Source of the DNA: Neisseria bergeri
GTDB taxonomy: Bacteria; Pseudomonadota; Gammaproteobacteria; Burkholderiales; Neisseriaceae
NCBI GenBank assembly: GCA_003044455.1
Contig: POWY01000006.1
Location: 1 to 64,000 of the forward strand
Reading direction: 5' to 3'
Length of the DNA: 64,000 bases
The position numbers were made by a program, and so were the translations under genes. This document shows positions 15,842 to 26,709 of this stretch, piece after piece (within the stretch, counting starts at the first letter, position 1; each line of letters opens with the position of its first letter). Under the pieces are notes generated by a model that was not told the DNA's origin, did not search any database, and saw only the letters and a program-made list of their open reading frames with translations.

Positions 15842-17275
15842 ATGGACACACAAACTTACAACTACAAAGTGGTGCGCCAGTTCGCCATCATGACTGTAGT
15901 TTGGGGTATCGTGGGCATGTTGGTCGGCGTTATCGTCGCAGCCCAACTGTTTGCTCCCGCCCTCGATTTGTCTAATATCGGACCTTGGTTCCACTTCGGT
16001 CGCCTGCGTCCGCTGCACACCAATGCGGTTATTTTCGCATTTGGCGGCTGCGGTCTGATCGGCACATCATACTACGTTGTCCAACGTACTTGTAATACCC
16101 GTCTTTTCGGCGGCTGGCTGCCGGCATTTACCTTTTGGGGCTGGCAGGCGGTAATCGTTGCCGCCGCCGTCAGCTTCCCTATGGGTTGGACTCAAGGTAA
16201 GGAATATGCCGAACTGGAATGGCCGATCGACATTCTGATTACTTTGGTTTGGGTGGCTTACGCCATCGTATTCTTCGGTACGATTGCCAAACGCAAGGTG
16301 AAACACATTTACGTTGCCAACTGGTTCTACGGCGGCTTTATTTTGGCGGTCGCACTTTTGCACATCGTCAATAACATCAGCATCCCGGCCGGTTTGATGA
16401 AATCGTATCCTGTTTATTCAGGTGCAATCGATGCCATGGTTCAATGGTGGTATGGGCATAACGCCGTGGGCTTCTTCCTGACTGCCGGCTTCTTGGGTAT
16501 GATGTACTATTTCGTACCCAAACAAGCAGGTCGCCCCGTTTACTCCTACCGTCTGTCCGTCGTTCACTTCTGGGCGTTGATTTTTACCTATATGTGGGCA
16601 GGTCCGCACCATCTTCACTACACTGCGCTGCCTGACTGGACGCAATCTTTGGGTATGGTTTTGTCCTTGATTCTGTTCGCACCCTCTTGGGGCGGTATGA
16701 TTAACGGCATTATGACCTTGTCCGGCGCGTGGGACAAACTGCGTACTGACCCAATTTTGAAATTCTTGATTGTTTCCCTGTCCTTCTACGGTATGTCTAC
16801 CTTTGAAGGTCCGATGATGTCGATTAAAACGGTCAACGCATTGAGCCACTATACGGACTGGACTGTTGCGCACGTTCATGCGGGCGCATTGGGCTGGGTA
16901 GGCTTTGTAACCATCGGTTCTGTCTATTACATGATTCCCCGCCTCTTCGGTAAAGAACAGATGCACAGCACCAAGCTGGTGGAAGCGCATTTTTGGATTG
17001 CGACCATCGGCGTGGTTCTGTATATCGCCGCGATGTGGATTGCCGGCGTGATGCAGGGTTTGATGTGGGGTTCTTTGAATGATGACGGTACGCTGACCTA
17101 CTCGTTTGTCGAATCCGTAAAACGCACCATGCCTTACTACATGATCCGTTTTGCAGGTGGTTTATTGTATCTGAGTGGTATGTGCATTATGGCGTACAAC
17201 GTGTACCGCACAGCCATCGGTGGTAAAGCAGTCGATGCCGAAATCCCTGCGGTTTCCCAAACACAGCACCACTAA
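15842..17275 (+). CDS. ccoN: cbb3 cytochrome c oxidase subunit I
   Basis: A 477-residue, 12-helix haem-copper oxidase subunit that reduces O2 with high affinity in the inner membrane. Visible features are the [25 protein letters not shown] start with the low-spin haem His, [26 protein letters not shown], the AGPHHLHYT copper-ligand region and [13 protein letters not shown] chose ATG 15842 ([11 protein letters not shown]) because GGAGA sits at the right distance; the ATG at 15830 would overlap that site. First gene of ccoNOQP. The only aerobic oxidase seen in this window. Confidence 0.96.
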   Translation: MDTQTYNYKVVRQFAIMTVVWGIVGMLVGVIVAAQLFAPALDLSNIGPWFHFGRLRPLHTNAVIFAFGGCGLIGTSYYVVQRTCNTRLFGGWLPAFTFWGWQAVIVAAAVSFPMGWTQGKEYAELEWPIDILITLVWVAYAIVFFGTIAKRKVKHIYVANWFYGGFILAVALLHIVNNISIPAGLMKSYPVYSGAIDAMVQWWYGHNAVGFFLTAGFLGMMYYFVPKQAGRPVYSYRLSVVHFWALIFTYMWAGPHHLHYTALPDWTQSLGMVLSLILFAPSWGGMINGIMTLSGAWDKLRTDPILKFLIVSLSFYGMSTFEGPMMSIKTVNALSHYTDWTVAHVHAGALGWVGFVTIGSVYYMIPRLFGKEQMHSTKLVEAHFWIATIGVVLYIAAMWIAGVMQGLMWGSLNDDGTLTYSFVESVKRTMPYYMIRFAGGLLYLSGMCIMAYNVYRTAIGGKAVDAEIPAVSQTQHH

Positions 17276-17301
17276 AATACTAAGAAAGATAGGCTACCAA
17301 A

Positions 17302-17913
17302 ATGAAATTACAACAATTGGCTGAAGAAAAAATCGGCGTTCTGATTGTGTTCACGCTGCTTGTAGTCAGTGTCGGTTTGTTGATTGAAGTTGTGCCCTTG
17401 GCCTTTACCAAGGCGGCAACACAGCCGGCGCCGGGCGTGAAGCCTTACAATGCCTTGCAGGTTGCCGGACGCGATATTTACATCCGTGAGGGCTGTTACA
17501 ACTGCCACTCGCAAATGATTCGTCCGTTCCGTGCGGAAACCGAGCGTTACGGTCATTACTCTGTTGCCGGGGAGTCGGTTTACGACCATCCGTTCCAATG
17601 GGGTTCCAAACGTACCGGTCCTGATTTGGCACGTGTGGGCGGCCGCTATTCCGACGAATGGCACCGCATCCACCTGCTGAATCCCCGTGATGTCGTGCCT
17701 GAGTCCAATATGCCGGCATTCCCGTGGCTTGCACGCAATAAAGTCGATGTCGATGCAACCGTTGCCAACATGAAGGCTTTGCGTAAAGTAGGTACTCCTT
17801 ACAGTGATGAGGAAATTGCGAAAGCGCCTGAGGCTTTGGCAAACAAATCCGAGCTGGATGCTGTAGTCGCCTATCTGCAAGGATTGGGTCTGGCTTTGAA
17901 AAACGTAAGGTAA
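17302..17913 (+). CDS. ccoO: cbb3 oxidase mono-haem subunit
   Basis: A 203-residue membrane-anchored cytochrome c. One N-terminal helix ([17 protein letters not shown]), one haem site [12 protein letters not shown] and a distal Met (NMPAFPW). It passes electrons to CcoN. It follows ccoN by 26 nt. Confidence 0.95.
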   Translation: MKLQQLAEEKIGVLIVFTLLVVSVGLLIEVVPLAFTKAATQPAPGVKPYNALQVAGRDIYIREGCYNCHSQMIRPFRAETERYGHYSVAGESVYDHPFQWGSKRTGPDLARVGGRYSDEWHRIHLLNPRDVVPESNMPAFPWLARNKVDVDATVANMKALRKVGTPYSDEEIAKAPEALANKSELDAVVAYLQGLGLALKNVR

Positions 17914-17917
17914 CATC

Positions 17918-18088
17918 ATGGATATTAACGGTATTCGCGCTCTTTTCACGGTATGGATCTTTATCTGTTTCCTGTTGGTACTCTATATCGTCTTCAACAG
18001 GCGGAATAAGAAAAATTACGATGATGCCGCAAACAGCATTTTTGATGAAAACCAAGATGCGCAAGATAAGAAAAGCGAAAACCGTTAA
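17918..18088 (+). CDS. ccoQ: cbb3 oxidase small subunit
   Basis: A 56-residue protein, MDINGIRALFTVWIFIC..., with a single membrane helix and a charged Asn/Asp/Lys-rich tail. It lies 4 nt after ccoO and 23 nt before ccoP, the standard ccoQ slot. CcoQ-type proteins help assemble or stabilise the complex. No other frame competes here. Confidence 0.85.
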   Translation: MDINGIRALFTVWIFICFLLVLYIVFNRRNKKNYDDAANSIFDENQDAQDKKSENR

Positions 18089-18111
18089 TATTGTGATAAC
18101 GGAGCAAAACA

Positions 18112-19443
18112 ATGAACACAACATCCCAATTTACCAGTAACTTCTGGAATATATATATTGCAGTTATTGTCTTACTGAGCTTTATCGCTTTGGCTTGGCT
18201 GCTGCTGTCTCAAAATGTTGTCAAACGTCCGAAAAAAGGCGAAGAAGTACAAACTACAGGCCATGAGTGGGACGGCATTGCCGAATACGACAACCCGCTG
18301 CCGCGCTGGTGGTTTTGGCTGTATGTTTTGACATGGCTGTTCGGTATCGGTTATCTGGTTATGTACCCGGGTGTCGGCGACTACAAAGGCCTGCTGAAAT
18401 GGACCAGCCACAACCAATATGAAAAAGAGGTCAAAAAAGCCGATGAGCAATACGGCAAATTGTATGCCAAGTTTGCGGATATGCCGATTGAAAAAGTGGC
18501 AAAAGACCCACAGGCCAAGCAAATCGCCCAAAACCTGTTTAACACTTATTGTATCCAGTGTCACGGTTCTGATGCCAAAGGCTCTAAAGGTTTCCCCAAC
18601 CTGACTGACAGCGATTGGCTGTGGGGCGGCGATCCCGATAAAATCCACGAGACCATTGAAAAAGGCCGTGTTGCTACCATGCCTGCATGGGGTCCTGCTT
18701 TGGGTGAGGAAGGCGTAAAAGACGTTGCGCATTATGTGATGTCTCTTTCAAAACCCAAAGGCCAGTATGATGAGGAACGTGCTGCACGCGGACAAGCCTT
18801 ATTCAGCGGTCCGCCTGCCAACTGTTTCACTTGCCACGGCGATAAGGGACAAGGTATTCAAGGTTTGGGTCCGAACCTGACTGATGACGTGTGGTTGTGG
18901 GGCGGTACGCAAAAATCCATTATCGAAACCATTACCAATGGCCGCAGCAGCCAAATGCCCGCGTGGGGACATTTCTTGGATAAAGACAAACTGCATATTA
19001 TGACTGCTTATGTATGGGGTCTTTCCAATAAAGACGGTAAAGCTCCGGTGAAAAAAGCCGAGCCTGCACCGACTCCCGCACCGGCGGCAGAACCCGCAGC
19101 ATCTGCTCCTGCAGAAGCAGCACAAGCCGCTTCTGAAGCCAAACCTGCCGCAGCAGAACCTAAAGCCGAGGAAAAAGCCGCACCTGCTGCCAAAGTGGAC
19201 GGCAAACAGGTTTATGAAACCGTTTGTGCCGCCTGCCACGGCAATGCAATTCCAGGTATTCCCCATGTAGGCACCAAAGCCGACTGGGCCGACCGCATCA
19301 AAAAAGGCAAGGACACGTTGCACAAACACGCGATCGAAGGTTTCAATACGATGCCCGCAAAAGGCGGTCGCGGCGATTTGAGCGATGATGAGGTTAAAGC
19401 TGCGGTTGACTATATGGTCAACCAGTCAGGCGGCAAATTCTAA
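18112..19443 (+). CDS. ccoP: cbb3 oxidase tri-haem subunit CcoP
   Basis: A 443-residue CcoP with two N-terminal helices (IALAWLLL; WWFWLYVLTWLFGIGYLV) and three CxxCH haem sites: CIQCHGSDAKG, CFTCHGDKGQG and, after an Ala/Pro/Glu-rich linker, CAACHGNAIPG. The third haem domain occurs in gonococci and commensals, where it can also pass electrons to nitrite reductase. It is reported missing in N. meningitidis through a stop mutation. Its presence here is therefore a useful species marker. Last gene of the operon, followed by an intrinsic terminator. Confidence 0.96.
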   Translation: MNTTSQFTSNFWNIYIAVIVLLSFIALAWLLLSQNVVKRPKKGEEVQTTGHEWDGIAEYDNPLPRWWFWLYVLTWLFGIGYLVMYPGVGDYKGLLKWTSHNQYEKEVKKADEQYGKLYAKFADMPIEKVAKDPQAKQIAQNLFNTYCIQCHGSDAKGSKGFPNLTDSDWLWGGDPDKIHETIEKGRVATMPAWGPALGEEGVKDVAHYVMSLSKPKGQYDEERAARGQALFSGPPANCFTCHGDKGQGIQGLGPNLTDDVWLWGGTQKSIIETITNGRSSQMPAWGHFLDKDKLHIMTAYVWGLSNKDGKAPVKKAEPAPTPAPAAEPAASAPAEAAQAASEAKPAAAEPKAEEKAAPAAKVDGKQVYETVCAACHGNAIPGIPHVGTKADWADRIKKGKDTLHKHAIEGFNTMPAKGGRGDLSDDEVKAAVDYMVNQSGGKF

Positions 19444-19473
19444 CCGTTGTTTTCCGACTTTGTCGGACGCAGG

Positions 19474-19506
19474 AATCCGGATTCATATCGAATCCGGATT
19501 TTTTAT
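19474..19506 (+). terminator. ccoNOQP terminator
   Basis: AATCCGGATTC pairs with GAATCCGGATT, then a T-rich tail (TTTTTATTTT). Confidence 0.88.
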
Positions 19507-19787
19507 TTTGAACGGAAATCCTGTTTTTGATTTATGCCGTCTGAAAGTGGGGATTTTGATGCTTAAGCGGTCAGACCGACTGATATTTTTGTATGGTTTA
19601 AAGAATGGTGCAACTGGGTGTCGGACAGCATTGTTTGATGCTTTCAGACGGCATATAGGTTTGTTTATTCAAAATTGAATCTTTTTTCATATGTTGCAAA
19701 AAATATTGATTTTAGTCATAAAGAATTAGTCTTTATTGTTTATAATCGCGCATCATCACGATAACCCTAATTTCAAAAGGACGATTA
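19507..19787. other. Intergenic region between ccoP terminator and PepSY gene
   Basis: It holds two widely spaced facing DUS (near 19535 and 19642) about 100 bp apart with no convincing gene between them, then an AT-rich stretch with TATAAT at 19741-19746, a likely -10 for the next gene. No clear -35 or operator is seen. Confidence 0.45.
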
Positions 19788-21197
19788 ATGGATACACAAA
19801 TCAAAACTGAAGCCGGTCAGCAGAATAACCGGCGTTATTTGACCGTTTGGCGGTGGCATTTTTATGCCGGTCTGCTGGTTATGCCTTTTCTGACCCTGCT
19901 TGCCGTTACAGGTTTGGGTATGCTGCTGTTTGCCAATATTACCGGCAAGGAGGGCGAGCGTATTCATATTACCCCTCAGGCAGTGGTGCAGCCCCTCTCT
20001 GTTCAGGCGGAAGCTGCACGCAGCGCCGTTAATCCGGACACTTCGTCCGTCGTTCAGTATATTGCACCGCGCGCCGATGATATGGTTGCCGTGTTCCGTG
20101 TCAACAATGAGGGTAAGGCAACCATGGTTGCGGTCGATCCTTATACGGCAAAAGTGGTCAACACCATGCCGCGTAATCAGGGTTGGTATCACACTATGGA
20201 TGAAATCCACGGCGATATGATGCTCGGTGCGGCAGGCGATTATCTTTTGGAAACGGCGGCTTCACTGACCATTATTATGGTTGTCAGCGGCTTGTACCTT
20301 TGGTGGGTGAAACGGCGTGGCATCAAGGCGATGCTGCTGCCGCCAAAAGGCAGGGCACGTTCTTGGTGGCGGAATCTGCATGGTTCGTTTGGAACTTGGG
20401 TGTCGTTGATTTTGCTGTTGTTCTGTCTGTCCGGAATTGCTTGGGCAGGTATTTGGGGCGGCAAGTTCGTGCAGGCTTGGAGTCAGTTCCCGGCAGGCAA
20501 ATGGGGTGTTGAACCGAACCCTGTTTCAGTCGTGCCGACCCACGGCGAGGTATTGAATGACGGCAAGGTTAAGGAAGTGCCGTGGATTTTGGAGCTTACG
20601 CCTATGCCTGTCTCAGGGACAACTGTGGGCAAAGACGGCATTAACCCTGACGAGCCGATGACATTGGAAACTGTCGACCGTTTCGCGCGGGAAATCGGTT
20701 TCAAAGGGCGTTATCAGCTGAATTTGCCCAAAGGCGAGGACGGCGTATGGACTTTGTCGCAAGACTCTATGAGTTACGATATGATTAGTCCGTTTGCCGA
20801 TCGCACGGTGCATATCGACCAGTACAGCGGAAAAATTCTTGCCGATATCCGCTTTGACGATTACAACCCGTTCGGCAAATTTATGGCGGCAAGCATTGCG
20901 CTGCATATGGGTACTCTGGGCTGGTGGAGCGTGTTGGCGAACGTCGTGTTCTGCCTTGCCGTCATTTTTATCGGCATCAGCGGTTGCGTGATGTGGTGGA
21001 AACGCCGTCCGACCGGAGCGGTGGGCATGGTTCCGCCGGCGCAAAAAATCAAACTGCCTGTCTGGTGGGCAATGGCATTGCCGCTGCTGCTGATTGCACT
21101 GCTTTTCCCAACCGCGCTGCTTGCCATTGCCGTGATTTGGCTGCTGGATACCTTGCTGCTGTCGCGGATTCCTGTTTTGAGGAGATGGTTTAAATGA
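19788..21197 (+). CDS. PepSY-domain membrane protein (PiuB/iron-uptake type)
   Basis: A 469-residue inner-membrane protein of the PepSY-associated TM family. Hydrophobic segments occur near residues 25-50 (FYAGLLVMPFLTLLAVTGLGMLLF), 155-180, 205-225, 365-395 and 425-460. Periplasmic parts carry PepSY repeats. Related proteins accompany siderophore systems and may reduce or release iron, but the exact role is not shown. Single gene flanked by terminators. Confidence 0.8.
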   Translation: MDTQIKTEAGQQNNRRYLTVWRWHFYAGLLVMPFLTLLAVTGLGMLLFANITGKEGERIHITPQAVVQPLSVQAEAARSAVNPDTSSVVQYIAPRADDMVAVFRVNNEGKATMVAVDPYTAKVVNTMPRNQGWYHTMDEIHGDMMLGAAGDYLLETAASLTIIMVVSGLYLWWVKRRGIKAMLLPPKGRARSWWRNLHGSFGTWVSLILLLFCLSGIAWAGIWGGKFVQAWSQFPAGKWGVEPNPVSVVPTHGEVLNDGKVKEVPWILELTPMPVSGTTVGKDGINPDEPMTLETVDRFAREIGFKGRYQLNLPKGEDGVWTLSQDSMSYDMISPFADRTVHIDQYSGKILADIRFDDYNPFGKFMAASIALHMGTLGWWSVLANVVFCLAVIFIGISGCVMWWKRRPTGAVGMVPPAQKIKLPVWWAMALPLLLIALLFPTALLAIAVIWLLDTLLLSRIPVLRRWFK

Positions 21198-21200
21198 CCC

Positions 21201-21232
21201 GATGCCGTCTGAAGCGTTCAGACGGCATTTTG
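21201..21232 (+). terminator. Inverted DUS terminator of the PepSY gene
   Basis: GATGCCGTCTGAAGC pairs with GTTCAGACGGCATT, then TTGTTT. Confidence 0.8.
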
Positions 21233-21297
21233 TTTGAAGGCGGGCGGGGGAAAGGCTATATAATCCCGAATACTTATCCGCAACTTTTGTCGAAATC

Positions 21298-24200
21298 ATG
21301 TTTTATCTGTATCAATCCAACCGTCTTGAAACGCTGGCGGCACTGTTTGCCCACATTCAAAAATTCAAACCGCTGAAATCGGCTTTACAGCCCGAACAGA
21401 TTATTGTGCAGAGTCAGGGGATGCGCCGCTATCTCAACACCTGCCTCGCCCGCGATTTGGGCGTGGCGGCGAATTTGTCGTTCAGCCTGCCTGCCGGTCT
21501 GACATGGAAGTTGATGAAAAAACTGATTCCCGGTATTCCGGAACTCAGCCCGTTTGCCCCCGAAGTCATGCGCTGGCGGCTGCTGGATTTGTTCCGCAGT
21601 GAAGCATTCCGGAATACGGCAGAATTTGAAGATGTGAGGAATGTGCTGCAAGACTATCTGGGCAGCGGCGAATCGGCAGATTATCAGCTTGCTGGCCAGC
21701 TTGCAGACATATTTGACCAATACCTCGTGTATCGTCCGCAGTGGATAGACGCGTGGCAGCAGGGCAGGCTGCTCGGTTTGGGCGACGATGAAATCTGGCA
21801 GTCCAAACTGTGGCGTTATCTTGATGACGGCAGGCAGAGCGCGCCGCACCGTGTTGCGTTGTGGGAAAAGCTGTTGGAATCTTTGAGCAGTGATAAGCTG
21901 CCCGAGCGTTATTTCGTGTTCGGCATTTCCACTATGGCGCCGATGTATCTGCAGCTTTTGCACAAGCTGTCCGAACATTGCGATGTGTTCGTGTTTGCAC
22001 TCAATCCGAGCGGGATGTATTGGGGCAACGTCATCGAAGCGGCGCAAATCCTCAAAGGCGGCGGCGATCCCGATTTAACTCAGGCAGGGCATCCGCTGCT
22101 CGCCTCATTGGGCAAGCAGGGGCGGGACTTTTTCGACTTTTTGAACGAAATGGAAATAGAAGGAGAAACGCCGGTATTTGAAGAAGGCGGGCGCGATACG
22201 CTTTTGCACGCCCTGCAAACCGATATTCAAAACTTGGATATGCCGTCTGAAACGGCGGGAAGCGTCAACACGGGCGACGGCTCGATACGCATCGTCTCCG
22301 CACACAGCCCTTTGCGCGAATTGCAGATACTCAAAGACAAGCTGTTGAAAATTCTGCATGAACATCCCGATTGGCAGCCGCACGATATCGCCGTATTAAC
22401 CCCGAATATCGAATCCTATACGCCTTTTATCGAAGCCGTGTTCGGACAGGCGCAGCCCGGTGCGCAGGCATTGCCGTATTCCGTGTCAGACGTGAAAATC
22501 AGCCGCCGACAACCGCTGTTTCATGCTTTGTCATGCCTGTTCGACTTGTTGGAAAGCCGATTTGAAGTCGATAAAGTGTTTGTGCTTTTAGAAACCGCAC
22601 CCGTGTTGCGCCGTTTCGGACTGACCGAGGACGATTTACCGCTTTTGCACGATATGGTTGCCGATTTGAACGTTCACTGGGGTTTGGACGGAGAAATGCG
22701 CGGCGGCACGGATCAGCTGTTCACCTGGAAGCAGGCGGTAGAACGCATGATATTGGGCTGGATGCTGCCCGAAGGCGGCAATCCGATGTGGCAGGATGTC
22801 AGCGCGTGGTATGCCGACGTGAATCAAACCGCCATGTTTGGACGTTTTGCCGCCTTCCTCGAAACCCTGTCGGATATGGTACGGATATGGCGGCAACCTG
22901 CGACGGTCGGCGAATGGGTGGCGCGTTGCCGGGATTTGCTTGAAATATTGTTCCAAGCTGAAGCCGATGACCAAAAGGCAGTCCAAAATCTCGAAAACGA
23001 ATGGGTCAAATGGCAGGAAGAGAGTACTCTGGCTGGGTTCGTCGGACAGTTGCCGCAACAAACCGTCATCCGCCACATCCGCCGCTTCCTCGACAGCGAA
23101 AGTGAGGCAGGCTTTTTACGCGGCGGCATCACTTTTTGCAGTATGGTGCCGATGCGCAGCTTGCCGTTCAAAGTCATCTGCCTGTTGGGTTTGAACGACG
23201 GAGATTTTCCCCGCAATACCAAAGCCGCCGTATTCGACCTGATTGCCAAACATCCCGCCAAAGGCGACCGAGCCCGTCGCGATGACGACCGCTACCTGTT
23301 CCTTGAAGCTCTCATCAGCGCGCGCGAAATCCTGTATTTGTCCTACATCGGGCGCGACATCCGCAAAGACGAAGAGCTTGCCCCGTCTTCGCTGTTGGGC
23401 GGACTCATCGATACCGTTGCCGCTATGGCGGGCATCGGTAGCCGCCAACTTGCACAAAATTGGATAGAACAGCATCCGCTGCAAGCCTTCTCGCGCCGAT
23501 ATTTCCAAGAAGGCGGACGTTCAGACGGCATATTCGGCACGCGTACCGACTACGCCGCCGCGCTCGGACAAACGCCCGAACCGCCACAACCCTTTTTCGA
23601 CCAATCCGTAGAAAACGCCGAACCTGTTGCCGAAATCGGACAGGACGAATTTATCCGCTTCTGGCGCAACCCCGTCAAAGTATGGCTTCAGCAGCAGCTT
23701 GCGTGGAGCGAACCCCATATCGGCGAAGCCTGGGAGCCTGCCGAACCCTTCGAGCCGCAACACGCGGAGCAAATCGCCGAAACCTACATCGAAGCACGGC
23801 GCGAAGGACGGGATTTTGCCCAAACCGCCGCCCGTATCGGGGCAGAAAGCCTGCTGCCGTCGGGAGAGTTGGGCAGACTTTGGCGGCAGTCTTTCCAACT
23901 TGCCGCCAAACAAATCGACACGGCTATTTTAAACAGCCCCAAACTGCCACCGCTTTCATACGCCATACCGTCGGACGGGCAAATCCTGAAAGGCAGTTTG
24001 AGCAATTTATACCAATGCGGACAAGTATTTTACGCCTACGGCAAACCCAATGCGCCGCAACGTGTGGCTTTTTTATTGGAACACCTGATATTTTGCGCCG
24101 TTATGCCGTCTGAAGCCGAAACGCGGCAAACCTTTATCGTCCAATCCGGAGAAACCGAAGTATTGGTGGAAATCGCGCAAGGCAGGGCATTGCGGCTATT

Positions 24201-24507
24201 GTCGGAATGGATGGCGTTTTTCAATATCGGGCAAAACCGCCCGCTGCCGTTTTTTGCCAAAACCTCGCTTGCCGCCGCCGAAGCGTTTACCCAAAAACAA
24301 GATTGGGAAGCCGCCCTGAAAAAAGCCCAAACCGCCTACCACGGCAACAAAGTCAGCAAAGGGCAGAAAGACTATACCGAAGTCGCCCTCGTGTTCGGCA
24401 ACGCAAGCCAAAACCCGCTCGAACAGCCCCTGTTTGAAAACCTCGTCCGCCTGCTTGCCGACACGCTTGCCGCAGCGGAAAAAAAGGAAGAGGCCGGAGC
24501 AGCATAG
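21298..24507 (+). CDS. recC: RecBCD exonuclease gamma subunit
   Basis: A 1069-residue RecC-type protein that in RecBCD recognises Chi and splits the duplex during double-strand-break repair. Typical segments are the N-terminal YQSNRLETLAALF, VQSQGMRRYLN, LPERYFVFGISTMAPMYL, VCLLGLNDGDFPR-like VICLLGLNDGDFPRNT and ARRDDDRYLFLEALISAR. It is preceded by TATAAT at 21259-21264. Two internal DUS encode MPSE peptides. recB and recD are not nearby, which is usual for neisseriae. Confidence 0.94.
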   Translation: MFYLYQSNRLETLAALFAHIQKFKPLKSALQPEQIIVQSQGMRRYLNTCLARDLGVAANLSFSLPAGLTWKLMKKLIPGIPELSPFAPEVMRWRLLDLFRSEAFRNTAEFEDVRNVLQDYLGSGESADYQLAGQLADIFDQYLVYRPQWIDAWQQGRLLGLGDDEIWQSKLWRYLDDGRQSAPHRVALWEKLLESLSSDKLPERYFVFGISTMAPMYLQLLHKLSEHCDVFVFALNPSGMYWGNVIEAAQILKGGGDPDLTQAGHPLLASLGKQGRDFFDFLNEMEIEGETPVFEEGGRDTLLHALQTDIQNLDMPSETAGSVNTGDGSIRIVSAHSPLRELQILKDKLLKILHEHPDWQPHDIAVLTPNIESYTPFIEAVFGQAQPGAQALPYSVSDVKISRRQPLFHALSCLFDLLESRFEVDKVFVLLETAPVLRRFGLTEDDLPLLHDMVADLNVHWGLDGEMRGGTDQLFTWKQAVERMILGWMLPEGGNPMWQDVSAWYADVNQTAMFGRFAAFLETLSDMVRIWRQPATVGEWVARCRDLLEILFQAEADDQKAVQNLENEWVKWQEESTLAGFVGQLPQQTVIRHIRRFLDSESEAGFLRGGITFCSMVPMRSLPFKVICLLGLNDGDFPRNTKAAVFDLIAKHPAKGDRARRDDDRYLFLEALISAREILYLSYIGRDIRKDEELAPSSLLGGLIDTVAAMAGIGSRQLAQNWIEQHPLQAFSRRYFQEGGRSDGIFGTRTDYAAALGQTPEPPQPFFDQSVENAEPVAEIGQDEFIRFWRNPVKVWLQQQLAWSEPHIGEAWEPAEPFEPQHAEQIAETYIEARREGRDFAQTAARIGAESLLPSGELGRLWRQSFQLAAKQIDTAILNSPKLPPLSYAIPSDGQILKGSLSNLYQCGQVFYAYGKPNAPQRVAFLLEHLIFCAVMPSEAETRQTFIVQSGETEVLVEIAQGRALRLLSEWMAFFNIGQNRPLPFFAKTSLAAAEAFTQKQDWEAALKKAQTAYHGNKVSKGQKDYTEVALVFGNASQNPLEQPLFENLVRLLADTLAAAEKKEEAGAA

Positions 24508-24532
24508 AAAAAGCATAACAGGATGAAAAGGC

Positions 24533-24575
24533 AAATGCCGTCTGAAAGCGTTTAAGCATTTCAGACGGCATTTTT
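24533..24575. terminator. Bidirectional DUS terminator between recC and mtrR
   Basis: AAATGCCGTCTGAAA pairs with TTTCAGACGGCATTTTT. It separates two convergent genes. Confidence 0.85.
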
Positions 24576-24587
24576 ACTAAGGCTTGA

Positions 24588-25250
<663 letters not shown>

Positions 25251-25253
25251 TTA

Positions 25254-25293
25254 TAAAAAAGACTTTGTATCCGTGCAATCGTGTATGTATAAT
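25254..25293 (+). promoter_or_regulatory. mtrCDE promoter
   Basis: TTGTAT (25265-25270), a 17-bp spacer and TATAAT (25288-25293) form a good sigma-70 promoter. The -35 overlaps AAAAAAGACTTTGT, the counterpart of the 13-bp inverted repeat between gonococcal mtrR and mtrC. No Correia element lies in this 239-bp intergenic region, in contrast to meningococci. Confidence 0.7.
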
Positions 25294-25459
25294 AACGCCC
25301 CTGAAATTGAGACAGTTTCCCAGTGCCGAAGTGCCGAACCCACCTGCTTTGCAACCCGTTTGAATACAGGGATGCCGAAGCAGGCGGTTTTGTATTTTGA
25401 AACGGGAATTTCTGTTAAATCTAAAATCCTTTAATAAAATCATACAGATAGGATAGATA

Positions 25460-26698
25460 ATGGCTTTTTATGCTTCTAAGGCGATGCGTGCGGCCGCGTT
25501 GGCTGCCTCTGTCGCGTTGGCACTGTCATCTTGCGGCAAAGCAGATGAAGCGGCACAGGGCGAGCAGCCTGCTGGTCGGGAAGCTCCGGCTCCCGTCGTC
25601 GGCGTCGTTACCGTCCATCCGCAAACCGTTGCGTTGACCGTCGAGTTGCCGGGACGTTTGGAATCGCTGCGTACCGCCGATGTCCGTGCGCAAGTTGGCG
25701 GCATTATCCAAAAACGCCTGTTCCAAGAAGGCAGTTATGTCCGTGCCGGACAGCCGCTGTATCAGATCGACAGTTCCACTTATGAAGCAAGTCTGGAAAG
25801 CGCGCGCGCGCAACTGGCAACGGCACAGGCAACGCTTGCCAAAGCGGATGCGGATTTGGCGCGTTACAAACCGCTGGTTTCCGCCGATGCCATCAGTAAA
25901 CAAGAGTACGATGCTGCGGTAACGGCGAAACGTTCTGCTGAAGCAGGCGTTAAAGCGGCGCAGGCGGCAATCAAATCCGCCGGCATCAGCCTGAACCGTT
26001 CGCGCATTACCGCGCCGATTTCGGGCTTTATCGGCCAGTCCAAAGTTTCCGAAGGTACGCTGTTGAATGCGGGTGATACGACCGTACTGGCGACCATCCG
26101 CCAAACCAATCCGATGTATGTGAACGTTACCCAGTCTGCATCCGAAGTGATGAAACTGCGCCGTCAGATAGCCGAAGGCAAGCTGCTGGCGGCAGACGGT
26201 GCGATTGCGGTCGGCATCAAATTTGACGACGGCACGGTTTATCCTGAAAAAGGCCGCCTGCTGTTTGCTGATCCGACCGTCAACGAATCGACCGGTCAGA
26301 TTACCCTGCGTGCCGCCGTACCGAACGATCAGAACATCCTGATGGCAGGCCTGTATGTGCGCGTGCTGATGGATCAAGTGGCGGTGGACAACGCATTTGT
26401 TGTGCCGCAGCAGGCGGTAACGCGCGGTACGAAAGATACCGTGATGATTGTGAACGCCCAAGGCGGTATGGAACCCCGCGAGGTAACGGTTGCACAACAG
26501 CAGGGTACGAATTGGATTGTTACGTCAGGTCTGAAGGATGGGGACAAGGTGGTTGTGGAAGGCATCAGTATCGCTGGTATGACGGGTGCGAAAAAGGTAA
26601 CGCCCAAAGAATGGATGCCGTCTGAAAACCAAGCCTCTGCCCCTCAAGCCGGTGTTCAGACGGCATCTGAAGCCAAACCTGCTTCTGAAGCGAAATAA
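25460..26698 (+). CDS. mtrC: MtrC periplasmic membrane-fusion lipoprotein
   Basis: A 412-residue adaptor of the MtrCDE tripartite pump. It has a lipobox ending LALSSC, biotinyl-lipoyl halves flanking a helical hairpin (SARAQLATAQATLAKADADLARY ... SAEAGVKAAQAAIKSAG) and beta-barrel domains. It links MtrD to MtrE. Its C-terminus is Ala/Pro/Glu-rich and includes a DUS-encoded MPSE. mtrD follows after 11 nt. Confidence 0.96.
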   Translation: MAFYASKAMRAAALAASVALALSSCGKADEAAQGEQPAGREAPAPVVGVVTVHPQTVALTVELPGRLESLRTADVRAQVGGIIQKRLFQEGSYVRAGQPLYQIDSSTYEASLESARAQLATAQATLAKADADLARYKPLVSADAISKQEYDAAVTAKRSAEAGVKAAQAAIKSAGISLNRSRITAPISGFIGQSKVSEGTLLNAGDTTVLATIRQTNPMYVNVTQSASEVMKLRRQIAEGKLLAADGAIAVGIKFDDGTVYPEKGRLLFADPTVNESTGQITLRAAVPNDQNILMAGLYVRVLMDQVAVDNAFVVPQQAVTRGTKDTVMIVNAQGGMEPREVTVAQQQGTNWIVTSGLKDGDKVVVEGISIAGMTGAKKVTPKEWMPSENQASAPQAGVQTASEAKPASEAK

Positions 26699-26709
26699 GG
26701 AAGGCATCG